From Ignavibacteriaceae bacterium (GTDB lineage Bacteria > Bacteroidota > Ignavibacteria > Ignavibacteriales > Ignavibacteriaceae): a DNA stretch of 14,349 bases. Below the pieces are notes generated by a model, which made no database searches, was not told the DNA's origin, and saw nothing but the letters and a program-made list of their open reading frames with translations. The stretch lies in NCBI GenBank assembly GCA_026193755.1, contig JAPHUI010000233.1, positions 1 to 14,349 on the forward strand, read 5' to 3'. Below are positions 1 through 7,243 of the stretch, piece by piece (positions within the stretch are counted from its first letter, which is position 1; each line of letters starts with the position of its first letter). Made by a program: the position numbers and the translations under genes.

Positions 1-1181
1 ATTTTATTCGCAATCTGAAACTTTGAAAGCAGCGGAATCTTTATGGATTTGCCATCCTGCCTGATGATAGTTACTTTATTTGTATCAGTCTCAAAGCCGG
101 TTTCCTTCCCAGGAGAATTAAGCACAATCATCTCCAGATCTTTTTCTTTCAACTTTTTCTTTGCATTACTCAATTCGTTCTGTGTTTCGAGAGCAAAACC
201 AACAACTTTAGTTTTCTTTGCTTTGAGTAGAGAAAGAATATCAGGATTCTCAATCAATTTTATTTCCTTAAATCCAGCATTCTTTTTTATTTTATTTGAT
301 TTAGTGTCGGCTGGTTTGAAATCAGAAACTGCTGCGGACATAATCAATAAATTATTTTTATCAATCTCTTTTTTAATTCCTCGCTCCATTTCGGCAGATG
401 AACGAACTCTCAATAGATTGATTTCAGGATAAATATTTTGAAAAGAAGGTCCGGAAATAAGTGTAACATCGGCACCACGCAGGAAAGCTGCTTTAGCAAT
501 AGCATAACCCATCTTGCCGGATGAACGATTTCCAATGAATCTGACAGGGTCAATATCTTCGTAAGTCGGTCCAGCAGAAACAAGAATTTTCATACCAACT
601 AAATCTTTTGAATATCCTGAAAGAATTAATTCCACTGCATCAAGAATTTTATTTGTATCAGCAAGTCTTCCTTCACCCGAAAGTCCGCTTGCCAACTCGC
701 CTGATTCAGGATAAATAATATAGTGACCTAGATTTTCTAGCTTTTGAATATTTTCTTTATTGATCGGATTATTGTACATATCAACATCTGCAGCAGGTGC
801 AATTAGCAAGGGAGATCGCAAAGCAGTAACCAGAGTTGTTAGGGCATTATCTGCAAATCCGTGAGCCATTTTTGCAATCGTATTAATTGTTGCAGGAGCG
901 ACGAGCATCAAGTCAGCCCAGAGTGCATAATCAATATGCCATGTTGAAAGATTTGTTCCATCTTTCTGGTTTTTCGGAAAAGTATTGACAATAACATCAT
1001 TCTGCGATAGTGTAGATAGGGTTAATGGTGTTATAAATTCTACTGCAGAAGGAGTCATAACTACTTTAACATTTGCGCCTCGCTTTACAAATTCTCTAAC
1101 AATCAAACAGGACTTGTACGCAGCAATGCAGCCAGTTACACCAAGAAGAATATTTTTTCCTTTTAAAGGATCTTTAATCAT
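1..1181 (-). CDS. coaBC: Bifunctional phosphopantothenoylcysteine decarboxylase / phosphopantothenate-cysteine ligase, 3' end cut by window
   Basis: CoaBC makes 4'-phosphopantetheine for coenzyme A: the C-terminal CoaB half joins cysteine to 4'-phosphopantothenate (CTP-dependent) and the N-terminal FMN-binding CoaC half decarboxylates the product. The frame reads open from an ATG at 1181 to base 1, about 393 residues; the family is near 400, so only the last few residues are missing. In the CoaC half, GVTGCIAAYK (14-23), the active-site His82 and PATINT (96-101) with KMAHGFADN after it fit the flavoprotein fold. The substrate flap reads ELASGLSGEGRL (162-173), with Ser where many family members have Cys. 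The CoaB half has SAGPTYEDIDPVRFIGNRSSGKMG (202-225) and AAVSDFKPAD (283-292). ATG 1181 is preceded only by a weak GAAAG. The gene follows rpoZ but a terminator hairpin lies between them, so it has its own promoter or depends on readthrough; a poor TTTACA/TAAATT pair at 1194-1221 is the only candidate I found. Confidence 0.95.
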   Translation of the reverse strand, partial: MIKDPLKGKNILLGVTGCIAAYKSCLIVREFVKRGANVKVVMTPSAVEFITPLTLSTLSQNDVIVNTFPKNQKDGTNLSTWHIDYALWADLMLVAPATINTIAKMAHGFADNALTTLVTALRSPLLIAPAADVDMYNNPINKENIQKLENLGHYIIYPESGELASGLSGEGRLADTNKILDAVELILSGYSKDLVGMKILVSAGPTYEDIDPVRFIGNRSSGKMGYAIAKAAFLRGADVTLISGPSFQNIYPEINLLRVRSSAEMERGIKKEIDKNNLLIMSAAVSDFKPADTKSNKIKKNAGFKEIKLIENPDILSLLKAKKTKVVGFALETQNELSNAKKKLKEKDLEMIVLNSPGKETGFETDTNKVTIIRQDGKSIKIPLLSKFQIANK

Positions 1182-1237
1182 AACATTACTTTCAATTTAT
1201 CTATCTGAAATTTAATGTAAATACTTAAAAGATATTT

Positions 1238-1267
1238 AAAAAAATAAATCCGGCATTAAGCCGGATT
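1238..1267 (-). terminator. Rho-independent terminator after rpoZ
   Basis: Perfect 8-bp stem AATCCGGC/GCCGGATT (1247-1254 with 1260-1267) and a 5-nt loop. On the minus strand it is followed after two bases by seven T residues (1238-1244). It lies 33 nt past the rpoZ stop and closes the yicC-gmk-rpoZ unit, leaving under 60 nt for a separate coaBC promoter. Confidence 0.85.
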
Positions 1268-1300
1268 AGTTTATCATAAAATCTGAAAAGTTAAAAACTA

Positions 1301-1591
1301 TTACTGCTTAAAATCGTATTCAATTTTGCCATCTAAAAATTCATTTAAAGCCTGAAGATGTGGTTTTTTTCTCTGTTCCATTTCCAGAGCAATTTTTAGC
1401 TGGGCAGGATTATCAATATCTTCATTCTCATCATCGGTGGTTGCTTCAGGAATTGTGCTGAGTAATGCATTAAACTCAATTTTATTTTCCGAATTAAGCT
1501 GGCGGGCGCGTTTTGCAGTAACGATTATCGCTTCGTAAACGTTGCCTGCTTTTTTATCAATCTCTCTTAAATCGATTGGATTTATTTCCAT
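1301..1591 (-). CDS. rpoZ: DNA-directed RNA polymerase omega subunit (Rpb6/RpoZ superfamily)
   Basis: Omega is the small assembly and stability subunit of RNA polymerase. The 96-residue protein has the core NVYEAIIVTAKRARQLN (17-33), the Rpb6/omega helix with the conserved Ala-Arg-Gln-Leu segment. The C-terminal block, ALEMEQRKKPHLQALNEFL followed by DGKIEYDF, is typical of Bacteroidetes/Chlorobi omega. Between them lies an acidic linker, about residues 50-62, rich in Asp and Glu. The start is well defined: the ATG at 1591 touches the gmk TAG stop, and AAAGGAG at 1601-1607, inside the end of gmk, gives a Shine-Dalgarno site nine bases upstream. This indicates translational coupling to gmk. 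Small size and sequence drift make omega easy to miss, but the gene order yicC-gmk-rpoZ-coaBC supports the call. Confidence 0.9.
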   Translation of the reverse strand: MEINPIDLREIDKKAGNVYEAIIVTAKRARQLNSENKIEFNALLSTIPEATTDDENEDIDNPAQLKIALEMEQRKKPHLQALNEFLDGKIEYDFKQ

Positions 1592-2167
1592 CTATTTATT
1601 CTCCTTTAATATTTTTCTTACTAAACTTTTTGCTTCTAAAATTGCTGCATCAAGCTTTATATTTTCAATTACATAATCAAACTTATCCTTAAGGCTCAAT
1701 TCCATCTTTGCTCTTTCAATTCTTTTAATAAAATCGGATTCGCTTTCAGTCTGTCTCTGCCTTAATCTCCTAACAAGTTCTTCAAAACTGGGAGGCGAAA
1801 TATATACTAAATGAGCATAAGGGTAAAGTCTTTTTATTGTAAGTGCACCTTTGACGTCCAATTCCAGCAAAACAGGCTTTCCCGCATCAATATTTTCCTC
1901 TACGAAGCTTTTATAGGTGCCATAATAATAATCATAAAATTTTTCCCATTCGATAAATTCATTGTTTTCAATCTTTTTCAGGAATTCTGACTCCGAAATG
2001 AAAAAGTATTCAAGACCTTCTTTTTCTATCTCTCTCTTGGGTCTTGTAGTAGCGGAAATGGAAAAAACAATTTCTGGGAAACTTTTTAATATTTCCTTAA
2101 CTATGGTAGTTTTTCCACCTCCGCTGGGCGCGGAGAAAACAATAATTTTTCCTTTTGCGTCTTTCAA
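1592..2167 (-). CDS. gmk: Guanylate kinase
   Basis: Guanylate kinase transfers phosphate from ATP to GMP, giving GDP for nucleic acids and signalling nucleotides in the cytoplasm. The 191-residue length is normal. The P-loop SAPSGGGKTT spans 12-21. The GMP-binding segment SISATTRPKR (36-45) and the YGT motif (82-84) follow, then LELDVKGA (101-108), and an Arg-rich lid with RRLRQRQTESESDFIKR (133-149). The start must be the TTG at 2167: in the same frame the yicC stop TAG lies only two codons upstream, and there is no ATG before the P-loop. No Shine-Dalgarno site precedes it, so translation probably depends on ribosomes finishing yicC. The gene directly abuts rpoZ downstream. Confidence 0.96.
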   Translation of the reverse strand: MKDAKGKIIVFSAPSGGGKTTIVKEILKSFPEIVFSISATTRPKREIEKEGLEYFFISESEFLKKIENNEFIEWEKFYDYYYGTYKSFVEENIDAGKPVLLELDVKGALTIKRLYPYAHLVYISPPSFEELVRRLRQRQTESESDFIKRIERAKMELSLKDKFDYVIENIKLDAAILEAKSLVRKILKENK

Positions 2168-2170
2168 AGG

Positions 2171-3046
2171 CTATTCAATGTTTTGTATTTGTTCCCTGAT
2201 TTTTTCAATCTCTTCCTTAATATAAACTGAGGAATGAATTATAGCAGTAGAAATTGATTTTGAAGAAATAGTATTAGTTTCCCGGTTCATTTCCTGACAA
2301 AGAAAGTTTAATTTTTTCCCCGGTTCACTTTCGTTTTTCAGACTTTCCTTGAAGAACTTAAGATGACTTTTTAACCTGACACATTCTTCGGTAACGTCTG
2401 CTCTGTCAGCAATCAGCGCCAATTCAAGATTCAATCTATCTTCACTAATTTCAGCATTGCTGGTCAAATCAGATATCCGCTGTTTAAGCTTTTCGTAATT
2501 ATCATTAATACTTTTTCGAAATTCTTTTTCAATCTCAAAAACCTTTTTGTTAATCTTTTCTATTCTTGAATTTAAATCTCTGGCTAATTCAGCACCCTCT
2601 TTTTTCTTCATCAGGATTAATTTGTCAAGTGCTTTGCTCAATGCTGATTTAATAATTTCAAATTCAGCCTTCGTTAATTCGGTTTCCTGAGTTGTGAAAA
2701 TCTCTTTATTGTTCAGCAGATGATTAAGTTCAATATTTTCCTTAATACCTGATATTTTTTTTACTTTTTTTATCAGCTCTATCTGATTTAATAATTTATT
2801 TTTATCAACCGAAGAAAATCCGTTTTCAACACCATCTTTTTTAAAGTGAATAACTAAATTAAGCTTGCCTCTCTGCAGTTTTGATTTGATGAATTCTTTA
2901 ATTTCATAATCATAATTTGAAAGTATTGAAGGCATTTTAAGGAAAACTTCAAAAAACCTGCTGTTTACACTTTTTATTTCAACCTCAGCCGTGATTTTAT
3001 TTTTTGAGCTGCTGCCCTTGCCGTAGCCGGTCATGCTATAAATCAT
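2171..3046 (-). CDS. yicC: YicC/YloC-family endoribonuclease
   Basis: This 291-residue protein belongs to the YicC/YloC family, whose characterised members are RNA-cleaving enzymes in bacterial RNA turnover. The N-terminus MIYSMTGYGKG is the family hallmark (usually M-I-x-S-M-T-G/A-F/Y-G). VEIKSVNSRFFEV (22-34) follows, the middle is a long, highly charged helical region, and the C-terminal block GKKLNFLCQEMNRETNTISSK with the later IKEEIEKIREQIQNIE tail matches the catalytic end of the family. The ATG at 3046 has an upstream AAAAGGAAA Shine-Dalgarno-like run. The gene heads a unit with gmk and rpoZ. Its TAG stop is in the same frame as gmk and only two codons before it. A sigma70-like promoter is visible at 3079-3107. 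Confidence 0.93.
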   Translation of the reverse strand: MIYSMTGYGKGSSSKNKITAEVEIKSVNSRFFEVFLKMPSILSNYDYEIKEFIKSKLQRGKLNLVIHFKKDGVENGFSSVDKNKLLNQIELIKKVKKISGIKENIELNHLLNNKEIFTTQETELTKAEFEIIKSALSKALDKLILMKKKEGAELARDLNSRIEKINKKVFEIEKEFRKSINDNYEKLKQRISDLTSNAEISEDRLNLELALIADRADVTEECVRLKSHLKFFKESLKNESEPGKKLNFLCQEMNRETNTISSKSISTAIIHSSVYIKEEIEKIREQIQNIE

Positions 3047-3078
3047 TGAAATTTCCTTTTATCATTAGTTGATTTTTA

Positions 3079-3107
3079 TTATTACACTTAAAGATACGCA
3101 GAAGCAA
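3079..3107 (-). promoter_or_regulatory. Candidate sigma70-type promoter for yicC-gmk-rpoZ
   Basis: On the minus strand TTGCTT (3102-3107) is separated by exactly 17 nt from TAATAA (3079-3084), about 32 nt before the yicC start. It sits in the 74-nt gap after the Omp85 gene. The region is AT-rich, so chance matches are possible. Confidence 0.45.
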
Positions 3108-3120
3108 ATTAACAGATATC

Positions 3121-5160
3121 TTAAAATGCTTCACCTATACCGAAATGAATTACCATAGTGCTAAAAAACTTTTTCTCAAAAATAAATTTCATATCACCCG
3201 GATCATAAAGCTTAAATCCAAAATCTATACGGAATGGAGCAATTTCTGAGTAATATCTTAGGCCTGTTCCAAAAGCAACTGCTACCTGGTCTATTCTGAT
3301 TTCTTTTAGCTCATTCCACGTGTTGCCATAGTCAATAAAAAATACAAATCCATAAGTTTTTTCAAACTTCCTGCGATATTCGAAACTTCCTTCCAGCAAA
3401 ATATTTCCACCTCTTATTTTATACTGTTCATTCAAAGATGAGGGAAACAAATTAAAAAGTGGATCAGTTGGAATTAATTCTCTTGATCTCCATCCTCTAA
3501 CTGAATTGCTTCCGCCAGCAAAGAAAGTTTGGTTGGGGGAAACAAGTGCAGCATCACCGCTGAACATCTGGATATAACCGGATTTCAGCTTTAGAGCAAA
3601 AATCGTATTCCTATCTCGTGATACTGCAAAATAATTACCAATAGTAAGCTGCAACTTTAAGTAGTATCCAAGTGAATCAACTATCCTGGCCGCTGCACCT
3701 GTAGAAACATTTTTTTGATCCCACTTAACATCTGCTGAGGAAATTTCTGTAATTAAAGAAATTGTTCTACCTTCTGTAGGATAAAAAAGATTATCAGTGT
3801 TTCTTGAGCCTATTTCTGTACCTAAAGAGGACGTGAATGTTTTTGGACTATATGAAAAAGTATCAACCCCAACCACCTGTTTTGGTATAGTATAATTCAA
3901 TCTATCAAATCTTAAATAGGGATTAAGCAAATTAACAAAAGTATAGGTTGGCATATCTACTGCAGAAGTAAAATTAGCACCGTAGTTTTGATAATCAACA
4001 GAAGAAATATTATAGGATTTAAGATAAGTTTCGAGCCTTCCTGCAACAACTCTGCTAAATAGAAACGGCTGCTCAACTATTGCGGATAAATCAATTTCTG
4101 ATTGGAATGTCTCATTAAATAATTCTGAATTAAACTTGAGGTTTGCAATATCATTTACTTTGAACCTTGCTCTAACCGTAAGCTTGCGCGCATCACCAAA
4201 CAAATTTTTACGGACATAACTTGCTCCAACACCAACGTTGAAATAATTATTTTCATTATCCGCAAAAACCTCGGGTGAGAGTTCATTCAAAGGTGCAACA
4301 TTCCCCTTTATTAAAAGCTGAACTTTTCCGCCAGCAGTATCCTGAACAACCCCATTCAAATTTATTGAGTTGAATAATCCGGTTCTTGCGAGTCTTATTC
4401 TGCTCTTAAGCAGTTCATTCTCTCTATAAGAATCACCGATGTTGATGTTTGTTATATATTTTATCAGGTCATTACTTACTTCCGATTGAGATTCTCCTTC
4501 TTTTTCTATTTTAATATCATTATAAGTAAACCAGCTGCCTTGAGTAAAATAATTAGAGAGATCAGTCTTGGCTTGAACGGTATCAATTATAATACTTGTA
4601 CTGTCATATTCAGCAAGCATATATCCATGGTTTTTAAGATAGTTTACTATTTCATCATTTTTTGCCTGCACATTCGCTTGTACATAACGTTCCCAGTCCG
4701 GGTATTCAAGATATGGTTTTAATTCCGAGTTTGTCTCGTCGCCTAAATTCTCAAGTCCATAAAATTTTACAACTCCATATGTATGCTTTTCATTTTCATT
4801 TATTATATAAGTCAAATCAACTGACTTCGATATCGTATCAATTTTAAAATAGTAGTCGATATTGGCTTTAAAGTATCCATTGACAGAATAGAAAGATTTG
4901 AGAGAAATTATATCGACCGATATTGCACTCGAGTCAAAATAATTAGGAGGGGAACCAATAAAGCTGACAGTATTATATAAAAGTCTCCACAGCCAGAAGG
5001 GATTTTCTTCACTCTGGATATGTGCTTTCAATTCATCATCAGGAAAAGATTCGTTTCCTACAAAATTAATAGAAGCTAATTCGTACCTATCAGCTTCCTG
5101 TGCAAATTGATTTACACTGATTACAAATAAAATAGCAAGAATGTAAACGAGAGACTTCAT
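3121..5160 (-). CDS. Omp85-superfamily outer membrane protein (BamA/TamA-like)
   Basis: The protein is an outer membrane beta-barrel with periplasmic POTRA domains, of the family that inserts or secretes other outer membrane proteins. A signal peptide covers about residues 1-20 (MKSLVYILAILFVISVNQFA). The next stretch, about 27-290, looks like three POTRA-type units beginning near YELASINFVGNESFPDDEL, TYGVVKFYGLENLGDE and FTYNDIKIEKEG. The barrel follows, with GGSNSVRGWRSREL (549-562), the conserved L6 loop motif (usually VRGF/Y), then FRIDFGFKLYDPGD (643-656) and a C-terminal strand ending in Phe679. At 679 residues it is shorter than a five-POTRA BamA and nearer to a TamA-type architecture. 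The ATG at 5160 has no Shine-Dalgarno site, but the signal peptide fixes the start. I infer export or assembly of outer membrane proteins; whether it is the essential BamA or a paralogue cannot be told from here. Confidence 0.9.
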   Translation of the reverse strand: MKSLVYILAILFVISVNQFAQEADRYELASINFVGNESFPDDELKAHIQSEENPFWLWRLLYNTVSFIGSPPNYFDSSAISVDIISLKSFYSVNGYFKANIDYYFKIDTISKSVDLTYIINENEKHTYGVVKFYGLENLGDETNSELKPYLEYPDWERYVQANVQAKNDEIVNYLKNHGYMLAEYDSTSIIIDTVQAKTDLSNYFTQGSWFTYNDIKIEKEGESQSEVSNDLIKYITNINIGDSYRENELLKSRIRLARTGLFNSINLNGVVQDTAGGKVQLLIKGNVAPLNELSPEVFADNENNYFNVGVGASYVRKNLFGDARKLTVRARFKVNDIANLKFNSELFNETFQSEIDLSAIVEQPFLFSRVVAGRLETYLKSYNISSVDYQNYGANFTSAVDMPTYTFVNLLNPYLRFDRLNYTIPKQVVGVDTFSYSPKTFTSSLGTEIGSRNTDNLFYPTEGRTISLITEISSADVKWDQKNVSTGAAARIVDSLGYYLKLQLTIGNYFAVSRDRNTIFALKLKSGYIQMFSGDAALVSPNQTFFAGGSNSVRGWRSRELIPTDPLFNLFPSSLNEQYKIRGGNILLEGSFEYRRKFEKTYGFVFFIDYGNTWNELKEIRIDQVAVAFGTGLRYYSEIAPFRIDFGFKLYDPGDMKFIFEKKFFSTMVIHFGIGEAF

Positions 5161-5180
5161 TAAGAAGCGGTGTACTTTCT

Positions 5181-5210
5181 TTATTACGAATTCATAGATT
5201 TATCAGGCAA
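5181..5210 (-). promoter_or_regulatory. Candidate promoter for the Omp85 gene
   Basis: On the minus strand TTGCCT (5205-5210), an 18-nt spacer and TAATAA (5181-5186) lie about 20 nt before the Omp85 start, in the 75-nt gap after the lipoprotein gene. Moderate match in AT-rich DNA. Confidence 0.35.
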
Positions 5211-5235
5211 TAATTCACAGAAAAAGTTTTTAGAA

Positions 5236-5841
5236 TTATAGCGCTCTTTCGACTAACCTGAGATTTGGATAATCTCTTCTGAAATAGCTTACAAAGAAGT
5301 TTTTTAACATGGGATTATCAATATTTTGCGATAGATCAAGTGAAACTCTCCCTTCGGAAATAACTGAAAGATGGGCGCTGTATACTTTTAGTTTTTTCAA
5401 ATCTATTATGTGAGAGTATACATCTCCACCTGCGCTTCCCAGAAAATAATTTTTAGAATTATAATAAATGAGTTCGTTGTCAAAATCAGAAAATTTTATT
5501 TTATTGACTAAACACTGAACAAATGACCCGTTAAGAACATTGGTAGAATATTTAATCTGAAATTCTCCATCAACCCAGCTAATGAGATAAAATTTGATTC
5601 CATAAATATTATTTTCAGAAATTTCGACACCTGCGACAATGGACTTTAGCGTATCCGACTCAAAATAACCTGCGGTAGTGAAGGAAACATTTTGCCCAAC
5701 TAAGTCTTTGGCTGTTTTAATAACTAGTTGTTCATTTTCAAATAAATTGTGCGGCGGCGGTTCGTATGATTTTTTGCATCCATAGACAGCAAAAATTAAG
5801 ACCAAAATAAACGACAGATGAAAAATTTTATTTAATGTCAA
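5236..5841 (-). CDS. Small predicted lipoprotein of unknown function
   Basis: I do not recognise the family. The 201-residue product begins with a hydrophobic segment (about residues 6-19) ending in VYGC, with Cys22 followed by Lys-Lys, which fits a lipoprotein signal and lipidation at Cys22; the Tyr at -2 makes the lipobox slightly unusual. The mature part is rich in beta-strand-like alternation (for example IVAGVEISENNIYGIKFYLISW) with no visible catalytic motif. The start is TTG at 5841, forced by an upstream in-frame stop and the absence of an ATG before the signal sequence; no Shine-Dalgarno site is visible. The first 14 bases overlap the end of the YkuD-like gene, so translation is probably coupled and the two products may act together at the envelope. 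The Omp85 gene follows after 75 nt. Confidence 0.72.
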   Translation of the reverse strand: MTLNKIFHLSFILVLIFAVYGCKKSYEPPPHNLFENEQLVIKTAKDLVGQNVSFTTAGYFESDTLKSIVAGVEISENNIYGIKFYLISWVDGEFQIKYSTNVLNGSFVQCLVNKIKFSDFDNELIYYNSKNYFLGSAGGDVYSHIIDLKKLKVYSAHLSVISEGRVSLDLSQNIDNPMLKNFFVSYFRRDYPNLRLVERAL

Positions 5842-6523
5842 CTTCGGTACCTATTTTAATTACTGAATATAATTCGTCAATGTTTTCATTACTCATAGAA
5901 ATTGAGCCATTAGTCCAGTTAAAAACAAACGGAAGGTTTTTAACGACATAATCCAATTCACCTATTCCGTGAATCCCGATATTTCCGCCAAGAATATTAT
6001 TAAACCTTGTGCAGCCTTCATAGTAGTATTGAAATTTAATATCGTTGAATTCTTTTTGAGAAATCCAGCCTTTCCTTAATGCATTTGTAGCGTCTTCCAG
6101 ATTAGGATAGTTTATCTGAAAAAATTTATGGTATTTATTTACTGTATCAATTTTACAAATTTTATACACACCAACAGGAGTAGCTTTGTCTCCTGCCCTG
6201 CTTTTTGGCGTATGTACAGATTTACCAAAACTAACTCTGTAGTTTTTTATAAGAACACTTTCTTCATATAAACCCAGAGTGTAGTTCTGCCTGTCAACAA
6301 CCAGCCTAGGATTTTTGATTTCAGTAAAACCATTTTTCAACATTGCTTCGGAAAGAGGGACGTTTCGAAGGTTTAGAATAATTCCATAAACAAGAACACC
6401 AAAAAAGAAAAGTGCTATAGCAAAGATGAGATAAATAATATTCCTCAGAACACCTTTGTTTAAATAATTTGCAGCCTTAACAGGACCAATGCGAAATTCT
6501 TTTAGCTTTTCAAAAAGCTTCAC
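5828..6523 (-). CDS. Membrane-anchored L,D-transpeptidase (YkuD-fold) homologue with catalytic Cys replaced by Ser
   Basis: The 231-residue protein has a short N-terminal cytoplasmic tail, one membrane helix (about 27-51), and an extracytoplasmic YkuD-type domain. Family marks are RLVVDRQNYTLGLYEESVLIKNYRVSFGK (73-101), TPVGVYKI (115-122), and GNIGIHGIG (180-188) with the catalytic-type His185. The C-terminal active-site segment reads NWTNGSISMSNENIDELY (202-219); active L,D-transpeptidases have a nucleophilic Cys where this protein has Ser207 (codon TCA, two changes from either Cys codon). Two other Cys residues (123 and 171) are outside the motif. YkuD enzymes make 3-3 peptidoglycan cross-links or attach proteins to the wall; here the activity may be lost or altered. 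The start is GTG 6523, forced by an in-frame stop just upstream; no Shine-Dalgarno site is visible. It overlaps a lipoprotein gene by 14 nt. Confidence 0.85.
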   Translation of the reverse strand: MKLFEKLKEFRIGPVKAANYLNKGVLRNIIYLIFAIALFFFGVLVYGIILNLRNVPLSEAMLKNGFTEIKNPRLVVDRQNYTLGLYEESVLIKNYRVSFGKSVHTPKSRAGDKATPVGVYKICKIDTVNKYHKFFQINYPNLEDATNALRKGWISQKEFNDIKFQYYYEGCTRFNNILGGNIGIHGIGELDYVVKNLPFVFNWTNGSISMSNENIDELYSVIKIGTEVDIK

Positions 6524-6546
6524 GGTTAATTACTTATTCTCTTGAA

Positions 6547-6574
6547 ATATTAAATTTTCTTTTAATTGATTCAA
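6547..6574 (-). promoter_or_regulatory. Candidate promoter for the YkuD-like/lipoprotein pair
   Basis: On the minus strand TTGAAT (6569-6574), a 16-nt spacer and TAATAT (6547-6552) lie between the frr terminator and the GTG start at 6523. The position is right for a gene separated from frr by a terminator, but the DNA is very AT-rich. Confidence 0.4.
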
Positions 6575-6611
6575 AATTTAGTTAAAAATCAGCAAATTTT
6601 TAGACACAGGA

Positions 6612-6645
6612 TAAAAATGAAAAACCCGGTCGTTGAGAACCGGGT
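6612..6645 (-). terminator. Rho-independent terminator after frr
   Basis: A 7-bp stem ACCCGGT/ACCGGGT (6624-6630 with 6639-6645) with an 8-nt loop is followed on the minus strand by TTTTTCATTTTT. It lies 25 nt beyond the frr stop. Confidence 0.85.
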
Positions 6646-6670
6646 CTAATAAAAAATTTTTTATGGAATT

Positions 6671-7225
6671 TTATACTTCCATTATCTCCTTCTCTTTATG
6701 CTTTAACGTATCATCAATCAAATTGATATGCTCGTCAGTCAGCTTTTGCACTTCACCTTCTGCATCGTGCATTTGATCTTCTGACATTTTTTTCTCCTTT
6801 TCCTCTCTTTTAATATGATCATTAGTATCACGTCTTACATTCCTGATTGCGATTTTAGCTTCTTCACCAAACTTTTTTACAAGCTTTACAAGTTCTTTTC
6901 TTCGTTCTTCATTTAAAGGCGGAACAGGTATTTTTAGGTTTGTACCGTCGCTTATAGGATTGAAACCAAGATTTGCTTCCAGAATAGCTTTATCAATTAC
7001 CTGTACCATCTGCTTCTCCCAGGGAGTGATGGATAGAGTGTGTGCATCAAGGACAGATACATTTCCAACCTGGTTTAATGGAACCATATTACCATAATAA
7101 TCTACTTTTATACTATCGAGCAAAACAGTTGTAGCCTTGCCTGTTCTGATTTTGGACAGCTCGCTTCTTAATGTTTCAATTGATTTATCCATTCTGCTTT
7201 TAGCATCTTTTATTAATTCGTGCAT
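6671..7225 (-). CDS. frr: Ribosome recycling factor
   Basis: RRF works with EF-G to split the post-termination ribosome complex. The 184-residue length matches the usual 185. The N-terminal helix has SELSKIRTGKATTVLLDSIKVDYYG (21-45), domain II has PLNQVGNVSVLDAHTLSITPW (49-69), and the conserved NPISDGTNLKIPVPPLNEERRKELVK follows, ending in a charged coiled-coil helix. The ATG at 7225 has GAGGT just upstream. It lies 18 nt after pyrH, an order conserved in many bacteria, and is closed by a terminator. Confidence 0.97.
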   Translation of the reverse strand: MHELIKDAKSRMDKSIETLRSELSKIRTGKATTVLLDSIKVDYYGNMVPLNQVGNVSVLDAHTLSITPWEKQMVQVIDKAILEANLGFNPISDGTNLKIPVPPLNEERRKELVKLVKKFGEEAKIAIRNVRRDTNDHIKREEKEKKMSEDQMHDAEGEVQKLTDEHINLIDDTLKHKEKEIMEV

Positions 7226-7243
7226 AATTACCTCAGTTTGTTT

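Noticed and set aside
43..432. Plus-strand open frame of 129 codons near the left edge
   Set aside because: It lies wholly opposite coaBC, whose minus-strand translation shows clear family motifs throughout; the plus frame has no recognisable motif.
985..1215. Plus-strand open frame of 76 codons over the start of coaBC
   Set aside because: It is antisense to the conserved flavoprotein N-terminus of CoaBC; no ribosome binding site or motif supports it.
1194..1221. TTTACA / TAAATT promoter-like pair before coaBC
   Set aside because: The -10 match is poor, the spacer is 16 nt and the start would be only about 6 nt before the ATG; not distinguishable from AT-rich background.
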